64,000 nucleotides of DNA from Deltaproteobacteria bacterium (GCA_021824175.1 JAKALP010000019.1:35532-99531); one strand, 5' to 3'. Shown: positions 45,695 through 55,368, counted from the first letter of the stretch. Numbers and translations: made by a program. Notes: generated from the sequence alone by a model not told the origin.

Positions 45695-47215
45695 TCAATG
45701 CCCGGTCTTGCTGGCATGGCCTACAAGATTCTTTGATCCCGCAAAATCAGCAGCCTCCATCACAGCCAGATTTTTGAGCTCATAAAAGATATCGGCCACC
45801 TTGACCCCCTGGGGACAGTGCTCCTGACACTGGTAGCAGGTCAGGCAATACCACAGCATCCGGGACCCCAGCACCAAGTCCTTAAGTCCTAAATTCATGG
45901 AGCGAATAATCTGATGCGGCAGAAGATCCAGCGCCTGCTGCGGATCGTCATGAGCGCCGACCACGGGGCATACGGTCGAACAATTTTCACAAGTAAAGCA
46001 AAACGCGTAAGTACCCGTGCGGCCGACCAGGGGCGCGGCTTTCTTGAATTGGCTATTGGCCGCCGACAAGGGAATAACGGCCTTGGTGTCAGCCACTTGC
46101 GCGAATGGGGCCGCCAGGGCCTCTTTGGCTCTCTGCAACGGCTGATTATACTGCGTGGGAGCCAACGCCGGCCGCTTGAGACCCCGGTAGTAGGAAAAGG
46201 GCGTCAACATCAGGGCAACGCTCGGCTGCCTTTGAATCATTTCTTCCCGGACATTGAACCACATGTCGCGCAGATTGATGCCTGCCGGGCAGATCACTGT
46301 GCAACGGTCGCAATTGGTGCACAGATAGATGCCCTTCTGAATCGTCGCCAGGCCGCGCGCGCCAAGCCGTTTATGGCTGACATACTCCTTGAGAAACGCC
46401 ATACGTTCGGACGGCAGAATTTTATCATTTCCCAGCCGGTCGTAGGCCGCCGCTACCGAACACCGCTTGCTGCAGTTGGTGCAATGCATGCAGGCATCGA
46501 GTTCCATGATCTGGCGGGTCTGGATATTGGCTGGATCGGAACGGCCATCCATGACGGCGTTGGCCACCAGGCTCAGCGGCGTGGTCAGAATGTGAAACAT
46601 CTTGCTGAACGGCAGATAGGCCAGCCCCACCAGGCAGGCCGTGAGATGAATATCCCAGAAGGTCTGATAGTGGGTGTAGGAAGTCAATTTGGTGAATTCC
46701 ATGGCCATGCCGGACAAGATGATAACCGCCAGCAGAATGAGCAGATAGGCATCCATGGCGCTGGTGTTGAGGCGCGACACTTTCAGGATAAAACGCCGGC
46801 AGAGGGCGACGGCAACGCCCGCGATCACCATGGTGCCGGCAATCAACAGAAAGGGATTGAGCGCCAAATAATACTTCTCGTAGAGAGAAGTAACGATGAC
46901 CTTATCCAGTGCATGCGTGAACAGAAGAAAAGTAAACCCGGCGTAAAGCAGCATGTGCATGACCCAACGCAGCGTGTCCTGCTTGCGAATGTGATTCTGC
47001 AACAGCACGTCGACGAGCAACACCCGGAGCGCCGTCAATAGTTTCGGGCTGAACGCGACGGAAAGCAACCCTTTGCAAGCGGCCGTGAGTCTGGCCACGG
47101 CGGTCATGTTCGGGACATGAGCGCCAAGGCTGAACCGGAACCAGCCGGAGACCTTATAGATCAACCCGATGCCGAACACGGCCAGGGCGATATAAAGCAA
47201 AATGGAGTACATCAT
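45695..47215 (-). CDS. Membrane NarI-like cytochrome b fused to two HdrC-type ferredoxin modules (HmcE/F position)
   Basis: A 506-aa fusion. Residues 1-230 have five or six hydrophobic helices with several histidines (MHMLLYAGFTFLLFTHAL, TSYTHYQTFWDIHLTACL), as in NarI/HdrE cytochromes b. Then come two HdrC-like dicluster modules: CMHCTNCSKRCSV with CTNCDRCTVICPAG (240-320) and CFTCENCSTVCPV with CLTCYQCQEHCPQG (410-480). It lacks CCG domains, which here are on the separate HdrB, unlike HmcF of Desulfovibrio. ATG 47215 (a second ATG is next to it) follows AAAGGGG. It links membrane electron flow to the cytoplasmic HdrB/HdrA. Confidence 0.85.
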   Translation of the reverse strand: MMYSILLYIALAVFGIGLIYKVSGWFRFSLGAHVPNMTAVARLTAACKGLLSVAFSPKLLTALRVLLVDVLLQNHIRKQDTLRWVMHMLLYAGFTFLLFTHALDKVIVTSLYEKYYLALNPFLLIAGTMVIAGVAVALCRRFILKVSRLNTSAMDAYLLILLAVIILSGMAMEFTKLTSYTHYQTFWDIHLTACLVGLAYLPFSKMFHILTTPLSLVANAVMDGRSDPANIQTRQIMELDACMHCTNCSKRCSVAAAYDRLGNDKILPSERMAFLKEYVSHKRLGARGLATIQKGIYLCTNCDRCTVICPAGINLRDMWFNVREEMIQRQPSVALMLTPFSYYRGLKRPALAPTQYNQPLQRAKEALAAPFAQVADTKAVIPLSAANSQFKKAAPLVGRTGTYAFCFTCENCSTVCPVVGAHDDPQQALDLLPHQIIRSMNLGLKDLVLGSRMLWYCLTCYQCQEHCPQGVKVADIFYELKNLAVMEAADFAGSKNLVGHASKTGH

Positions 47216-47229
47216 GAGTCCGAGCCCCT

Positions 47230-47379
47230 TTACAGCGTGCGGTCTTGATCGGCATCATCCTTGCCCGAGAGAAATTTCCAGAAACAGGCAATGCCGATCA
47301 AAGCGGCGACCATCAAAAGGTAAGCAATGGCCTTGGTGTGGGTGTAGAATTCCTGATAAGTGTAAAAAATGGTATCCAT
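47230..47379 (-). CDS. hmcD: Small membrane subunit, HmcD-like
   Basis: A 49-aa single-helix protein (hydrophobic AIAYLLMVAALIGIACFWKFL in the middle, charged C-terminus DDADQDRTL). Size and position between the NrfD-type and NarI-type genes match HmcD (47 aa). The frame extends upstream, but ATG 47379 has AAGGAGACGAAGTATTT ahead. Assigned by position; the sequence is too short for certainty. Confidence 0.7.
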   Translation of the reverse strand: MDTIFYTYQEFYTHTKAIAYLLMVAALIGIACFWKFLSGKDDADQDRTL

Positions 47380-47437
47380 AAATACTTCGTCTCCTTGTCC
47401 CTGGACCTTGCGCCTGGAACCAATCTTCCAGCCGTTT

Positions 47438-48610
47438 CTAGTGGGCGTCTTTATACTCCGGATGTTCATAAAAGATCGGCATGCGCGTCACGATGAACTT
47501 GAACACCACGATGCCCACGGTGACGATGAAGATCGAAATGGCGATTTCCATCCAGTGCGGAAAATATCTGCGGCTGGGCGGAAGCTGCCAGTTGAACGCA
47601 ATCAGGCCAACCGTCAGGCGGTTGAGCACGATGCCGATGATGGTCCACAGCGCCGTCCATTTAATCAGCGGCAAATCTTTGTTGCGCACGCCCACCGCGT
47701 ACAAAAAGGCCGGCAAGGCGATAAAACCGATCATTTCCACCAGGAACCACAAACCGTACGAAGTCCCCAGCAGCCGCCAGTTATCTCCACCGGCCACGCC
47801 CATGAGCTTGATGAAGAAATAGCCCGCCAAAACCAGGGAAGCGGCTTTGCCGAAGCCCAGGGTCACGCCCTCCTTTTCGTCGAGATGGGTTTGATCCATT
47901 TTATCCGCGAAGTAATGATGGGAAAGGGTGCTCTCGAAGATCACCATGGATAGACCCGCGATAATGCTCGACACGAAGAAGTAGACCGGCAGATACGGCG
48001 AATACCACAGAGGATGCAGCTTTGACGGCGCGATGAGAAAAAGAGCCCCCAGGGAGGATTGGTGCAGCGTGGAGAGCACCACGCCCAAAATGGTCAGCGC
48101 CAGGGTCAACCTGGTGATCAGATCCCGCACTCTTTTCAATCCCAGCCACTCCAGCGCTGCCGGCACGAATTCGAGAAACAAAACTGTCAGATAAAGCGCC
48201 ACGCACGCGGCCACTTCAAATAACAAAGAAGTCGTTCCCTGCTGCATGATAAAAGGGTAAGGCAGGCGCCAGGGCCGGCCCACATCATAATGCAGGGCAA
48301 AGACCACCAGGGCATATCCTAGAAAGCCCGTCAAAACGGCCGGCCGCACCGCAGAGTGGTACTTTCTCAGACCGAAGAGATAAACGGCCGCCGAAGTCAC
48401 ATACCCTCCAGCCGCCAACGCCACGCCGACCAGCAGATCGAAACTGATCCACAATCCCCATGGGTTATCGTGGGACAGATGCGTAACCGCTCCCAGCCCT
48501 TTGGTGAACCGCAGAAAAGTAATGACAAGTCCCACGATGATGATGGCACTGGTGATCACATTGAAAGGGGTGAACCATGTTTGGGAGCCCCTGGATGTTG
48601 TGGCAGACAT
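47438..48610 (-). CDS. hmcC: NrfD/PsrC-type membrane subunit, HmcC
   Basis: A 390-aa integral membrane protein with about ten helices of the NrfD/PsrC family, taking quinone or acting as the membrane anchor for the periplasmic Fe-S and cytochrome subunits. Recognisable segments are GLWISFDLLVGVALAAGGYV near 50, DVGRPWRLPYPFIMQ near 110 and PLWYSPYLPVYFFVSSIIAGLSMVIFE near 200. Start ATG 48610 overlaps the stop of hmcB by one base. Length matches HmcC. Confidence 0.9.
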   Translation of the reverse strand: MSATTSRGSQTWFTPFNVITSAIIIVGLVITFLRFTKGLGAVTHLSHDNPWGLWISFDLLVGVALAAGGYVTSAAVYLFGLRKYHSAVRPAVLTGFLGYALVVFALHYDVGRPWRLPYPFIMQQGTTSLLFEVAACVALYLTVLFLEFVPAALEWLGLKRVRDLITRLTLALTILGVVLSTLHQSSLGALFLIAPSKLHPLWYSPYLPVYFFVSSIIAGLSMVIFESTLSHHYFADKMDQTHLDEKEGVTLGFGKAASLVLAGYFFIKLMGVAGGDNWRLLGTSYGLWFLVEMIGFIALPAFLYAVGVRNKDLPLIKWTALWTIIGIVLNRLTVGLIAFNWQLPPSRRYFPHWMEIAISIFIVTVGIVVFKFIVTRMPIFYEHPEYKDAH

Positions 48611-49545
48611 CAGATCTCCTCCTTGGACCGCGACTGGGCGGCTTTTTTCACAGCTTCAAGCTCCTGCTGGAAAATGATCTCCTTGCGTTTGGAGATGGCG
48701 TAGATGCCCGTCAACAGCACGGGCCATAGCCCCGCCACGATCGGCACCACCGAAAGCGCGCCGAAGGTCAGCTCGGGAGCCGGCGTGACGCCAAGATCTT
48801 CCCGCATGCCGACTTGCGAGAATGGCACGCCGGAAAGATACAGCCAACTCGTGCCACCCATTTCAGTCTCGCCATAGATGTGATCCACATACCTTCCCGG
48901 GAATTGACGAATGCGCTCCCGCGCGGTTTCGATCAAATCTTCGCGTTTGCCAAAGGTCAGGGCTTCCATGGGGCAGGCCTCGACGCATCCGGGCAACTGT
49001 CCTTGGGAGATTCTGGGGTAGCACAGGGTACATTTCATGACCCGCGGCGATAAGGCTTCATTGTATTCATAAGCCGGAATTTCAAAGGGACAGGCGATCA
49101 TGCAATAACGGCAGCCTACGCAAACCGAGGGGTCGTAAATGACGGCGCCCGTGCTGGTCTTTTGGAAAGCCTTCACAAAACAAGCCGAAGCACAGGCCGG
49201 TTCGAGGCAGTGGTTACATTGGATTTTCCTGAACAGCGGCGTCTGGCGGCTGGCCACGCTATATTTATTGACCACCGTAAAGCTTTTTTCCGTAGTACGG
49301 CGCTCTTGCATCAACACGCTGAGGTCGGTAAATGGCTGCTCCGGGGCCGGCAGGCTATTGACATGGTTGCAGGCGGCCTCGCAGCTACGGCACCCCACGC
49401 ACCGCGTCATATCATGCAAAACGCCGAAGCTTCCGGGATAGCCTTCAAAATGCTTATTGCCAGAAGCATGGGCCGACCGGGCCACCACGGTTCCAACGCC
49501 GGCCGCGCCGACCCATCCCAAAAATTTTCTTCGCGATATCGACAT
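48610..49545 (-). CDS. hmcB: Periplasmic four-cluster Fe-S subunit with Tat signal, HmcB
   Basis: A 311-aa protein of the DmsB/NrfC/HmcB type. The N-terminal [19 protein letters not shown] is a twin-arginine signal. Four 4Fe-4S motifs: [48 protein letters not shown] and [23 protein letters not shown]-terminal hydrophobic helix ([24 protein letters not shown]) anchors it. Second gene of the run, 26 bp after hmcA. It connects the multihaem cytochrome to HmcC. Confidence 0.93.
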   Translation of the reverse strand: MSISRRKFLGWVGAAGVGTVVARSAHASGNKHFEGYPGSFGVLHDMTRCVGCRSCEAACNHVNSLPAPEQPFTDLSVLMQERRTTEKSFTVVNKYSVASRQTPLFRKIQCNHCLEPACASACFVKAFQKTSTGAVIYDPSVCVGCRYCMIACPFEIPAYEYNEALSPRVMKCTLCYPRISQGQLPGCVEACPMEALTFGKREDLIETARERIRQFPGRYVDHIYGETEMGGTSWLYLSGVPFSQVGMREDLGVTPAPELTFGALSVVPIVAGLWPVLLTGIYAISKRKEIIFQQELEAVKKAAQSRSKEEI

Positions 49546-49571
49546 ATGAAACGCCTCAATTCAGATCCAAT

Positions 49572-51149
49572 TCAACTGGATTTTTTATGACAATCGGTGC
49601 ACCCGGCGGGCTTTTCCATGCCCATGGCTTTATGACAGCCCAGGCATTGCAGATGATAGGCTCCCAGAATTCCCGATTTCGTGGGAGCCTGCGCATCCAT
49701 CGACGGGCCGTGGCAAGTTTCGCAGCGCGGCGGCTGCGCGGAAGCCATACTGTGATGATGGCATCCCTGGCAGAGAGTCCCTTGCTGGGTGTGGAAATAG
49801 GCCGCGAGCTTGCTATCCTTGATATTGCCGGCCAAGGCATTGACGATCTTGCGGTGGGGAAAATCAACGGCCTCATACTGCCGGGAAAGTTTCTTGATGA
49901 CGACGGTTTCCGGGATATCCTCCTGGCGATAAGTGCCGGCGATCGGCGCGCGGAACTGAAGCATTCGCTCCGCCAGCTCTTTTTCATGGTCCGGAAGAGT
50001 TGCGTTTGCCATTTCGGGAAGTACTTTGAGGTGGCACGGACTGCACGAAGATTCTTCGGTTTCGCGATCCGCGGCCACAAGCCCGTGACAGCCGGCGCAC
50101 TCTTTGGCTTTTTGCCGACTCAGGTGACAGCCCCGGCAGCTCCTATGTGAATCCAACTGGTGCATGGCCTTCTCAAGGTTGATACCCTGGCTCTTATCCG
50201 TTCCATTCAGCGTATGGCAGCCGGTGCAGGCATTAAGGCTTTCATGGTGGCAGCTTCGACAGGTATCAGTATAAGCCTCATGGGCCTTGTGATCGAAGGC
50301 CACGGCCTTCATGCCGTTCAATCCGCGCAGATCATCCGAGGGACCCAGCGGGGCGCTCTTAAGCAGCACAACATCAGGCTGTTTGCCCGGCATTCGCGGC
50401 ACCGAAGCAATTCTTTCTATTTTCCGTTGGGCTGCGGCTTCGTGACACCCAGCGCACTCCACGGGACCGGCGAGTTCATTCTTAGCCAGATATTTGCGGT
50501 GACAGCTGATGCAGGCCAGGTGGGAGGCCAGGCGCATGGACTTCACATTATCTTTGGTTTCGGCTTTGTGGCAGTAGCGGCAAGTGCTTTCTTTGTCCTT
50601 GGCGAAGAAAAGAGTCTTGGTTTTTTCGTCATACTCATGGTGGCAGCGTTCACATTTGTTCTCCTGGGCTTGGACATGCCGCCAGTGCAACGATTTATCG
50701 AATCCCATGGGTTGGTTGGAGGATACAAAACGGCTCTTTTCTTTGTGGCAGTCATCACATTCCACCGGCCCGGTCTTCTCGCGCCGGAGTCTCAATTCGC
50801 CATGACAACCGATGCACTCTTTATGATACAAGTTCATGACCGTGACCCGGTCGGTATCCGAAAGGCGTTTGAATTTTGGAAAAAGCCGGCCGTTATCGGT
50901 CGGATGGCAGGCGGAGCAATCCAGGTTCTTTTGGGCCAGGGCCTGAGTGTGGGCATCGTGAAGGAATTCCACGGGCGATTTTTCAAGACGACCGAAAACG
51001 GCCATGACATTGATTTTAATCAGGTCCGGTCGTGGGCCGCTTAATTCCTGCGGCAGCCGGCCCGATCCGTAGAGACCGGAACCGTTGGTCCAAATAACAA
51101 AAAGCGCACAAAAACAGACGGCATAAAGCAGCCATTTCCCTTTCTTCAT
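49572..51149 (-). CDS. hmcA: High-molecular-weight cytochrome c, 16 haems (HmcA)
   Basis: A 525-aa periplasmic cytochrome. Sixteen CxxCH haem motifs are present (CSACH, CIGCH, CDDCH, CERCH, CRYCH, CISCH, CAGCH, CRSCH, CTGCH, CRGCH, CAGCH, CSPCH, CQGCH, CETCH, CLGCH, CTDCH), as in HmcA, with many extra histidines as sixth ligands. The signal peptide is KKGKWLLYAVCFCALFVIW. The frame is open from 51248, but ATG 51149 has GAGGATGTTACAAGT ahead and starts the signal. First gene of the leftward operon. It would accept or give electrons from the tetrahaem cytochrome c3 pool. Confidence 0.94.
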   Translation of the reverse strand: MKKGKWLLYAVCFCALFVIWTNGSGLYGSGRLPQELSGPRPDLIKINVMAVFGRLEKSPVEFLHDAHTQALAQKNLDCSACHPTDNGRLFPKFKRLSDTDRVTVMNLYHKECIGCHGELRLRREKTGPVECDDCHKEKSRFVSSNQPMGFDKSLHWRHVQAQENKCERCHHEYDEKTKTLFFAKDKESTCRYCHKAETKDNVKSMRLASHLACISCHRKYLAKNELAGPVECAGCHEAAAQRKIERIASVPRMPGKQPDVVLLKSAPLGPSDDLRGLNGMKAVAFDHKAHEAYTDTCRSCHHESLNACTGCHTLNGTDKSQGINLEKAMHQLDSHRSCRGCHLSRQKAKECAGCHGLVAADRETEESSCSPCHLKVLPEMANATLPDHEKELAERMLQFRAPIAGTYRQEDIPETVVIKKLSRQYEAVDFPHRKIVNALAGNIKDSKLAAYFHTQQGTLCQGCHHHSMASAQPPRCETCHGPSMDAQAPTKSGILGAYHLQCLGCHKAMGMEKPAGCTDCHKKSS

Positions 51150-51392
51150 ACTTGTAACATCCTCGTTAGCGCACCAAATCAATTTGCCATATAACGCGCG
51201 CCAGAAATTGGAAATCCTCAATTCCAGGCTGCCACAGTCAATATCCACAATCGGGATTCGGATACAAACACGGTCAGGGGTCGGAGCAAATACTAAGGCC
51301 GGGCTTTGGCAAAAAACCTCTCCCAGGTGCGATCCTTGCCATGTACACCAGGACCGTTATTTCTGGGTCAAAAGGTCATACACATCTCCCAC

Positions 51393-52340
51393 TTAGATCC
51401 GGGCCAGACTTGTACTACCGCGACGATGGTCTCGTTCCGCGCGATTGACGCTGACCACTGGACAAATGGATTGTAACGCCAAGTTCTCAATAGTGTCGCC
51501 AATGCCGGCTTTTGACGTATGGGCTTCACGGGCATGGTGAGCCATAATGATCAAAGCAGCACTCTTTTCCCTTGTGAAATTCAATAATTGTGCATCAGGG
51601 AGTCCTTCGCGCACTTCAATTTCCCAGTTGCCCTTTCCCTTCATCTGCGACCCATAGAGTTCCTGCATCCGCCTGCGAGCCTCGGCGATGCGTTGCACGT
51701 TGACTTTCTGCCCTTCGCTTTGCTCGGAGCTCATTTCAGTACGCTTAAAAGCATGAAACAATAATAATTTGCAACCAATATGATCGACCATACGGCAGGC
51801 CAGCTTGAAGGCCGCCATAGCGGTCTTGGAAAAATCGGTGCTAAATACGATATCGCGACAGCGCCAAAAACTGGTATGAACCGGCTGGCTGACGATAAGC
51901 ACCGGGCATAGTGCGCCACAAGTAACCCGCAGCATGGTACTACCCGAAATTTGCCTATGGCGAAAGGCGCCCGCATCCTCTTGTCTTGTGTGGCCGCCCA
52001 GAATAATCAAGTCCACTTCCTCCTTCCAAGCGCATCGCAAAATTTCAGTGGCCGGAGATCCCACCGAACAACGGATGATCGCTCTTTCCATCCCTTGAAG
52101 AAAGCTATCGTAGGTGGTTTTTAACTCCTCTTTGACCCAGGCGGCGTAATCTTCATCAGTGGACTCCTCCAGGCCGGTGCGCACATCGGTTATAAAAGGG
52201 CTGGCCCCCCGGGTGGGAATTCCATAGACATGGAAGATATGTAAATCACTATTATATTCTTTGGCCAGATCGAATGCCACCTTGGCGGCATGGTCGCAAG
52301 TCGGTGATGCGGTTGTCGCGAAGAGTATTTTGTTAAACAC
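51393..52340 (-). CDS. Universal stress protein, tandem domain
   Basis: A 315-aa tandem USP. Domain 1: MFNKILFATTASPTCDHAAKVAF, VDLIILGGHTR, CPVLIVSQ. Domain 2: DIVFSTDFSKTAMAAFKLACRM, AALIIMAHHAREAH and CPVVSVNR. The ATP-loop pattern G-x2-G-x9-G is approximated by GGHTRQEDAGAFRHRQISG. Start is GTG 52340 behind GGAGGGCAGCG. A consensus sigma-54 promoter with upstream repeats lies 140-365 bp ahead, so expression should depend on an NtrC-type activator. It is upstream of, but not coupled to, the hmc operon. Confidence 0.88.
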   Translation of the reverse strand: MFNKILFATTASPTCDHAAKVAFDLAKEYNSDLHIFHVYGIPTRGASPFITDVRTGLEESTDEDYAAWVKEELKTTYDSFLQGMERAIIRCSVGSPATEILRCAWKEEVDLIILGGHTRQEDAGAFRHRQISGSTMLRVTCGALCPVLIVSQPVHTSFWRCRDIVFSTDFSKTAMAAFKLACRMVDHIGCKLLLFHAFKRTEMSSEQSEGQKVNVQRIAEARRRMQELYGSQMKGKGNWEIEVREGLPDAQLLNFTREKSAALIIMAHHAREAHTSKAGIGDTIENLALQSICPVVSVNRAERDHRRGSTSLARI

Positions 52341-52482
52341 CGCTGCCCTCCTTCTTTCGATGAGCGAAGTCGATCAGTCTGCCCTAACCATCCTGAACCA
52401 TGTGACTAAAGCAATTCAATTCCTAAGCAGGATGCCTTTTGTGCCTATCCGATGTTTCGGATGCTTACGTCGTTGGCTCTTC

Positions 52483-52498
52483 TGCAAGTCCAGTGCCA
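52483..52498 (-). promoter_or_regulatory. Consensus sigma-54 promoter
   Basis: On the minus strand TGGCAC-TGGAC-TTGCA: the -24 GG and -12 GC are separated by the required 10 bases. It points to the USP gene at 52340. Confidence 0.85.
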
Positions 52499-52590
52499 CC
52501 TATTTATAGTATTGAAATAAAATTAAAAAATTGAATTTCGAGGGCCTTGGTGAGCAGATTGGGGCGCCGTATTGGCAACAAAGTAGAATT

Positions 52591-52704
52591 TGAAACAAAT
52601 TATGTTTCATAATAGGCCAAAATTTGTTTCAAAACAAAAACGATGAAACAATATCCTATTAAACAAAGCCAATGAATGGTAATCGGCTTGAAACATTTGA
52701 AACC
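52591..52704. promoter_or_regulatory. Six TGAAACA heptamers, probable enhancer sites
   Basis: TGAAACA at 52591-52597, 52644-52650 and 52689-52695, TGAAACC at 52698-52704, and the reverse TGTTTCA at 52603-52609 and 52625-52631. The first two are a palindrome with 5-base spacer. They lie about 95-210 bp upstream of the sigma-54 promoter, the classical enhancer distance. Confidence 0.65.
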
Positions 52705-52797
52705 ATGGGGGGCTTTTTTATAAACCTAAAACGATCCTGTGACATTGATCAGGCCTGTTGGGTGGGAATCGCATCAGGTGGGAGCCATTGAAGGCTC

Positions 52798-55368
52798 CTA
52801 TTCTCTCTCGCCGTAGCGACCCTCCAGAAAAGCACGCGCCAGGCGGCGTGGCGTCTCATCGTCTTCCATCAAGGCATCCAGCAGGCGGCTGAATCCCAGC
52901 AACCGTCCCAGCATCACCAGGGCTTCGGCCACGCGTTCATGGGGCGCGCCGGCCAGGGAGGCGGTGACCAGATCACCCACCATGCTGCTGTAAAAACCGT
53001 GGGCTTCCAATACTTCGCACAAAAAGCGGGCCCGGCGCAGGCAACGCTGATCGCTGGTGCCGCCGCCCTTGAAGCGGAAACGGATATAGTTGGTGGGCGA
53101 CTGGGCGCCGCAGACCGCATCCAGCATGGCGAAATGGTACTCCACGCGGGCATTGAGATTGAGATAATCCTTGGCGGCCAATGCATAATTAAAGGAACCG
53201 GCCGGCCGGCGGCTGCGGGCATCGAGCAGGGTCCGGGACATGAGGCCCGACATGGCCGCCGCCGGCGGGGTCGAGTGCCAGCTCAAGCCCGGCGTGGTCA
53301 GTCCCCGGCAGAGGGCCTCCAGGGGTACGGAACGGATATCGGCTGCGCCCAGCACCCCTCGGCGGCGTTCCGCCGAGAGAGCGCCTCCCAGATCAATGAC
53401 CAGAAAATGAAAGGGAATGCCGATGTCCAACTGCCGCAGCAGGCCACCAGCCTGGGCCATGACCGCATCGCCGGCGTCGAACATGGAAAGCACAGCCATC
53501 TCATGGGCCAGACGGATCAGATCGTGGACGGAGCGGCACTCGGCCATGGAAAAAGTGGCCCCATAGGCATTGGTCAGGTTGAGGGGCACCACCATCTCCT
53601 TGATTTGGGCCCGCACCGGATCGGCCAGCACTTTTTTTTCGCAGGCCGCCTTGGGCGAGGATAGGCGGCGCTGATTCAGGCCGCTGTCGGACCAGACGCT
53701 TTCGGGGGCATCCAAGACCTTGCCGTGGTCCGCATCGAGCACCACCCAGCGGTCAGAGCTGAGGCTGGCCGCGGCCGTGAGCGTACCGGTCACCATGGGC
53801 ACGGCATACTCCCTGGCAATATTGGCCAGATGGTCTGTGGGATTGCCGGCCTCCACGATCACCCCTTCGAAGTCGCACAGATATTGGGCCGCATCAACGA
53901 GCGATTGGGGCAACAGCAGGATACGCGGATGCTGGGCGGCTTGCGCGGCCGCCGCAGTCAGCTCGCCGGCTGAATGGATCTGGCAAATCCGGCCCACGGC
54001 CTTGCCTGGCGAAGCACAAACGCCGGAAGCCAGCACTGTGCCGGCGCTTTGCACGGACGAGCGGCGCACGGCGGCCAGGCGCAAAGGCCGGGCTTGCAGG
54101 ATGCGTGGCGTGCCGTCCTGGGCCAGGGCCCACTCGATGTCCTGGGGCAGGCCTTCCAAATTTTCGATCACGCGGCCAATGCGCACCAACTCGCTCAATT
54201 CCGTCTCGGCAAGCAACGGCTGGCGGCGTTCATGCTCCGCCACCGCCACCTGCCGCAAGCCGCCGTCGGGATCAGCCACCTCGGCCAGGGATTTGTCCGC
54301 GATCTGGTTATCGGGCGCCAGGGCCGCCTCCGGCTCGCGCGCTGGGCGATAGAGATCCGCCGGCGCGGCGCCGCCCACGGCCAGGGTTCCCAGACCCGGT
54401 ACGGCGCTGACCAGCATACGGCCGCTCTCGGGTCCGGCGGGGTCCTGGGTGAGCAATACACCGGCACAGCGGGCCGGGACCATTACTTGACACAGCACGG
54501 CCATGTTGAAATCAGCGGCCGGCAGATTGGCCCGCAAACGGTAGGCCACGGCCCCGGCGCTGAAGCCGCTGGCCACCACTTTCCGGTAGGCGCGCAACAG
54601 GGCTTCAGCGCTGGTGACGTTGAGCACCGTCATGAACTGGCCCGCGAAGGAGTGGTCGGGCCGGTCTTCGGCCACCCCGCTGCTGCGCACCGAGACGGCC
54701 GGAGCGCCGGATGAACCGAGCGTTTGCCAGGACGCCAGGATGGCCGCGGTCAGATCGTCCGGCAGAGGCGCCGCAATCAGTTCCGCGCGGATAGCTTCGG
54801 CCGTGGCCGCTGGCTCGGCTTGGCCGTTGGCCACGGTCTCCAGTCTGCGGCGGATGGCATCCGCCAATCCGGCGGCCTTGAGGAAATTGCGGCAGGCGTG
54901 GGTGGTGATCACAAAACCATCGGGCACGGGCAAGCCCATGCGCCGCAATTGGGCCAGGTTGCCGGCCTTGGTGCCGGTCAGACCGGCCGTGCCCGGCGCC
55001 ACCGCATCCAGGTTCAGACACAGTGGCCCCTGGACCGGAGAACGCTCCAGACGGGCCGCCAGTTCTCCCAGCGCCGCTTTGAAATGGGCATGCACGCCGT
55101 ACAATCCCTGGTAGGCTTCACCGGAAACCATATTCAGGCCGTCCACCAGTTCGCCGGTCACGGCGTAGATTTCATCAAATACCTCGATGATTTCATGATC
55201 CTCGCCGCTTTCCAGCAGCCGGTCCAGGGTGCCGATCAGCTCCAGCGACCGGGCATTGTTTTCCAAAAAGACGCGAAAGGCATGGTAGCGGGCCGTGAGC
55301 ATGGTCAGGGCCTGCTGTTCGCGCAGTTGCCGGCGCCGGCGCCACATCTCTATCAAGCGGCGGATCAT
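52798..55368 (-). CDS. PEP synthase-like protein with intact ATP-grasp and phosphohistidine domains, novel C-terminus
   Basis: An 856-aa protein. After a helical N-terminus (1-110), the PPDK/PEP-synthase ATP-grasp domain runs from about 125 to 430: GTKAGNLAQLRRMGLPVPDGF, VSVRSSGVAEDRPDHSFAGQ and GLPQDIEWAL. The phosphohistidine domain (about 450-560) has GNPTDHLANIAREYAVPMVTG with the phospho-His. The PEP-binding TIM barrel is absent; instead a 270-residue domain (MAECRSVHDLIRLAHEMAV, DIGIPFHFLVIDLGG, AAKDYLNLNARVEYHF) is shared with the gene upstream. ATG 55368 overlaps that gene by 4 bp. Catalysis as true PEP synthase is therefore unlikely. Confidence 0.82.
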   Translation of the reverse strand: MIRRLIEMWRRRRQLREQQALTMLTARYHAFRVFLENNARSLELIGTLDRLLESGEDHEIIEVFDEIYAVTGELVDGLNMVSGEAYQGLYGVHAHFKAALGELAARLERSPVQGPLCLNLDAVAPGTAGLTGTKAGNLAQLRRMGLPVPDGFVITTHACRNFLKAAGLADAIRRRLETVANGQAEPAATAEAIRAELIAAPLPDDLTAAILASWQTLGSSGAPAVSVRSSGVAEDRPDHSFAGQFMTVLNVTSAEALLRAYRKVVASGFSAGAVAYRLRANLPAADFNMAVLCQVMVPARCAGVLLTQDPAGPESGRMLVSAVPGLGTLAVGGAAPADLYRPAREPEAALAPDNQIADKSLAEVADPDGGLRQVAVAEHERRQPLLAETELSELVRIGRVIENLEGLPQDIEWALAQDGTPRILQARPLRLAAVRRSSVQSAGTVLASGVCASPGKAVGRICQIHSAGELTAAAAQAAQHPRILLLPQSLVDAAQYLCDFEGVIVEAGNPTDHLANIAREYAVPMVTGTLTAAASLSSDRWVVLDADHGKVLDAPESVWSDSGLNQRRLSSPKAACEKKVLADPVRAQIKEMVVPLNLTNAYGATFSMAECRSVHDLIRLAHEMAVLSMFDAGDAVMAQAGGLLRQLDIGIPFHFLVIDLGGALSAERRRGVLGAADIRSVPLEALCRGLTTPGLSWHSTPPAAAMSGLMSRTLLDARSRRPAGSFNYALAAKDYLNLNARVEYHFAMLDAVCGAQSPTNYIRFRFKGGGTSDQRCLRRARFLCEVLEAHGFYSSMVGDLVTASLAGAPHERVAEALVMLGRLLGFSRLLDALMEDDETPRRLARAFLEGRYGERE

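Larger units (their letters stand above)
52341..52797. other. Intergenic 457 bp, control region of the universal stress protein gene
   Basis: Holds a sigma-54 promoter (52483-52498) and a cluster of TGAAACA heptamers (52591-52704), both for the leftward stress gene. Next to the end of the PEP-synthase-like gene, GGAGCC-ATTGAA-GGCTCC (52781-52798) is a small hairpin without a T-tract. Confidence 0.6.
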
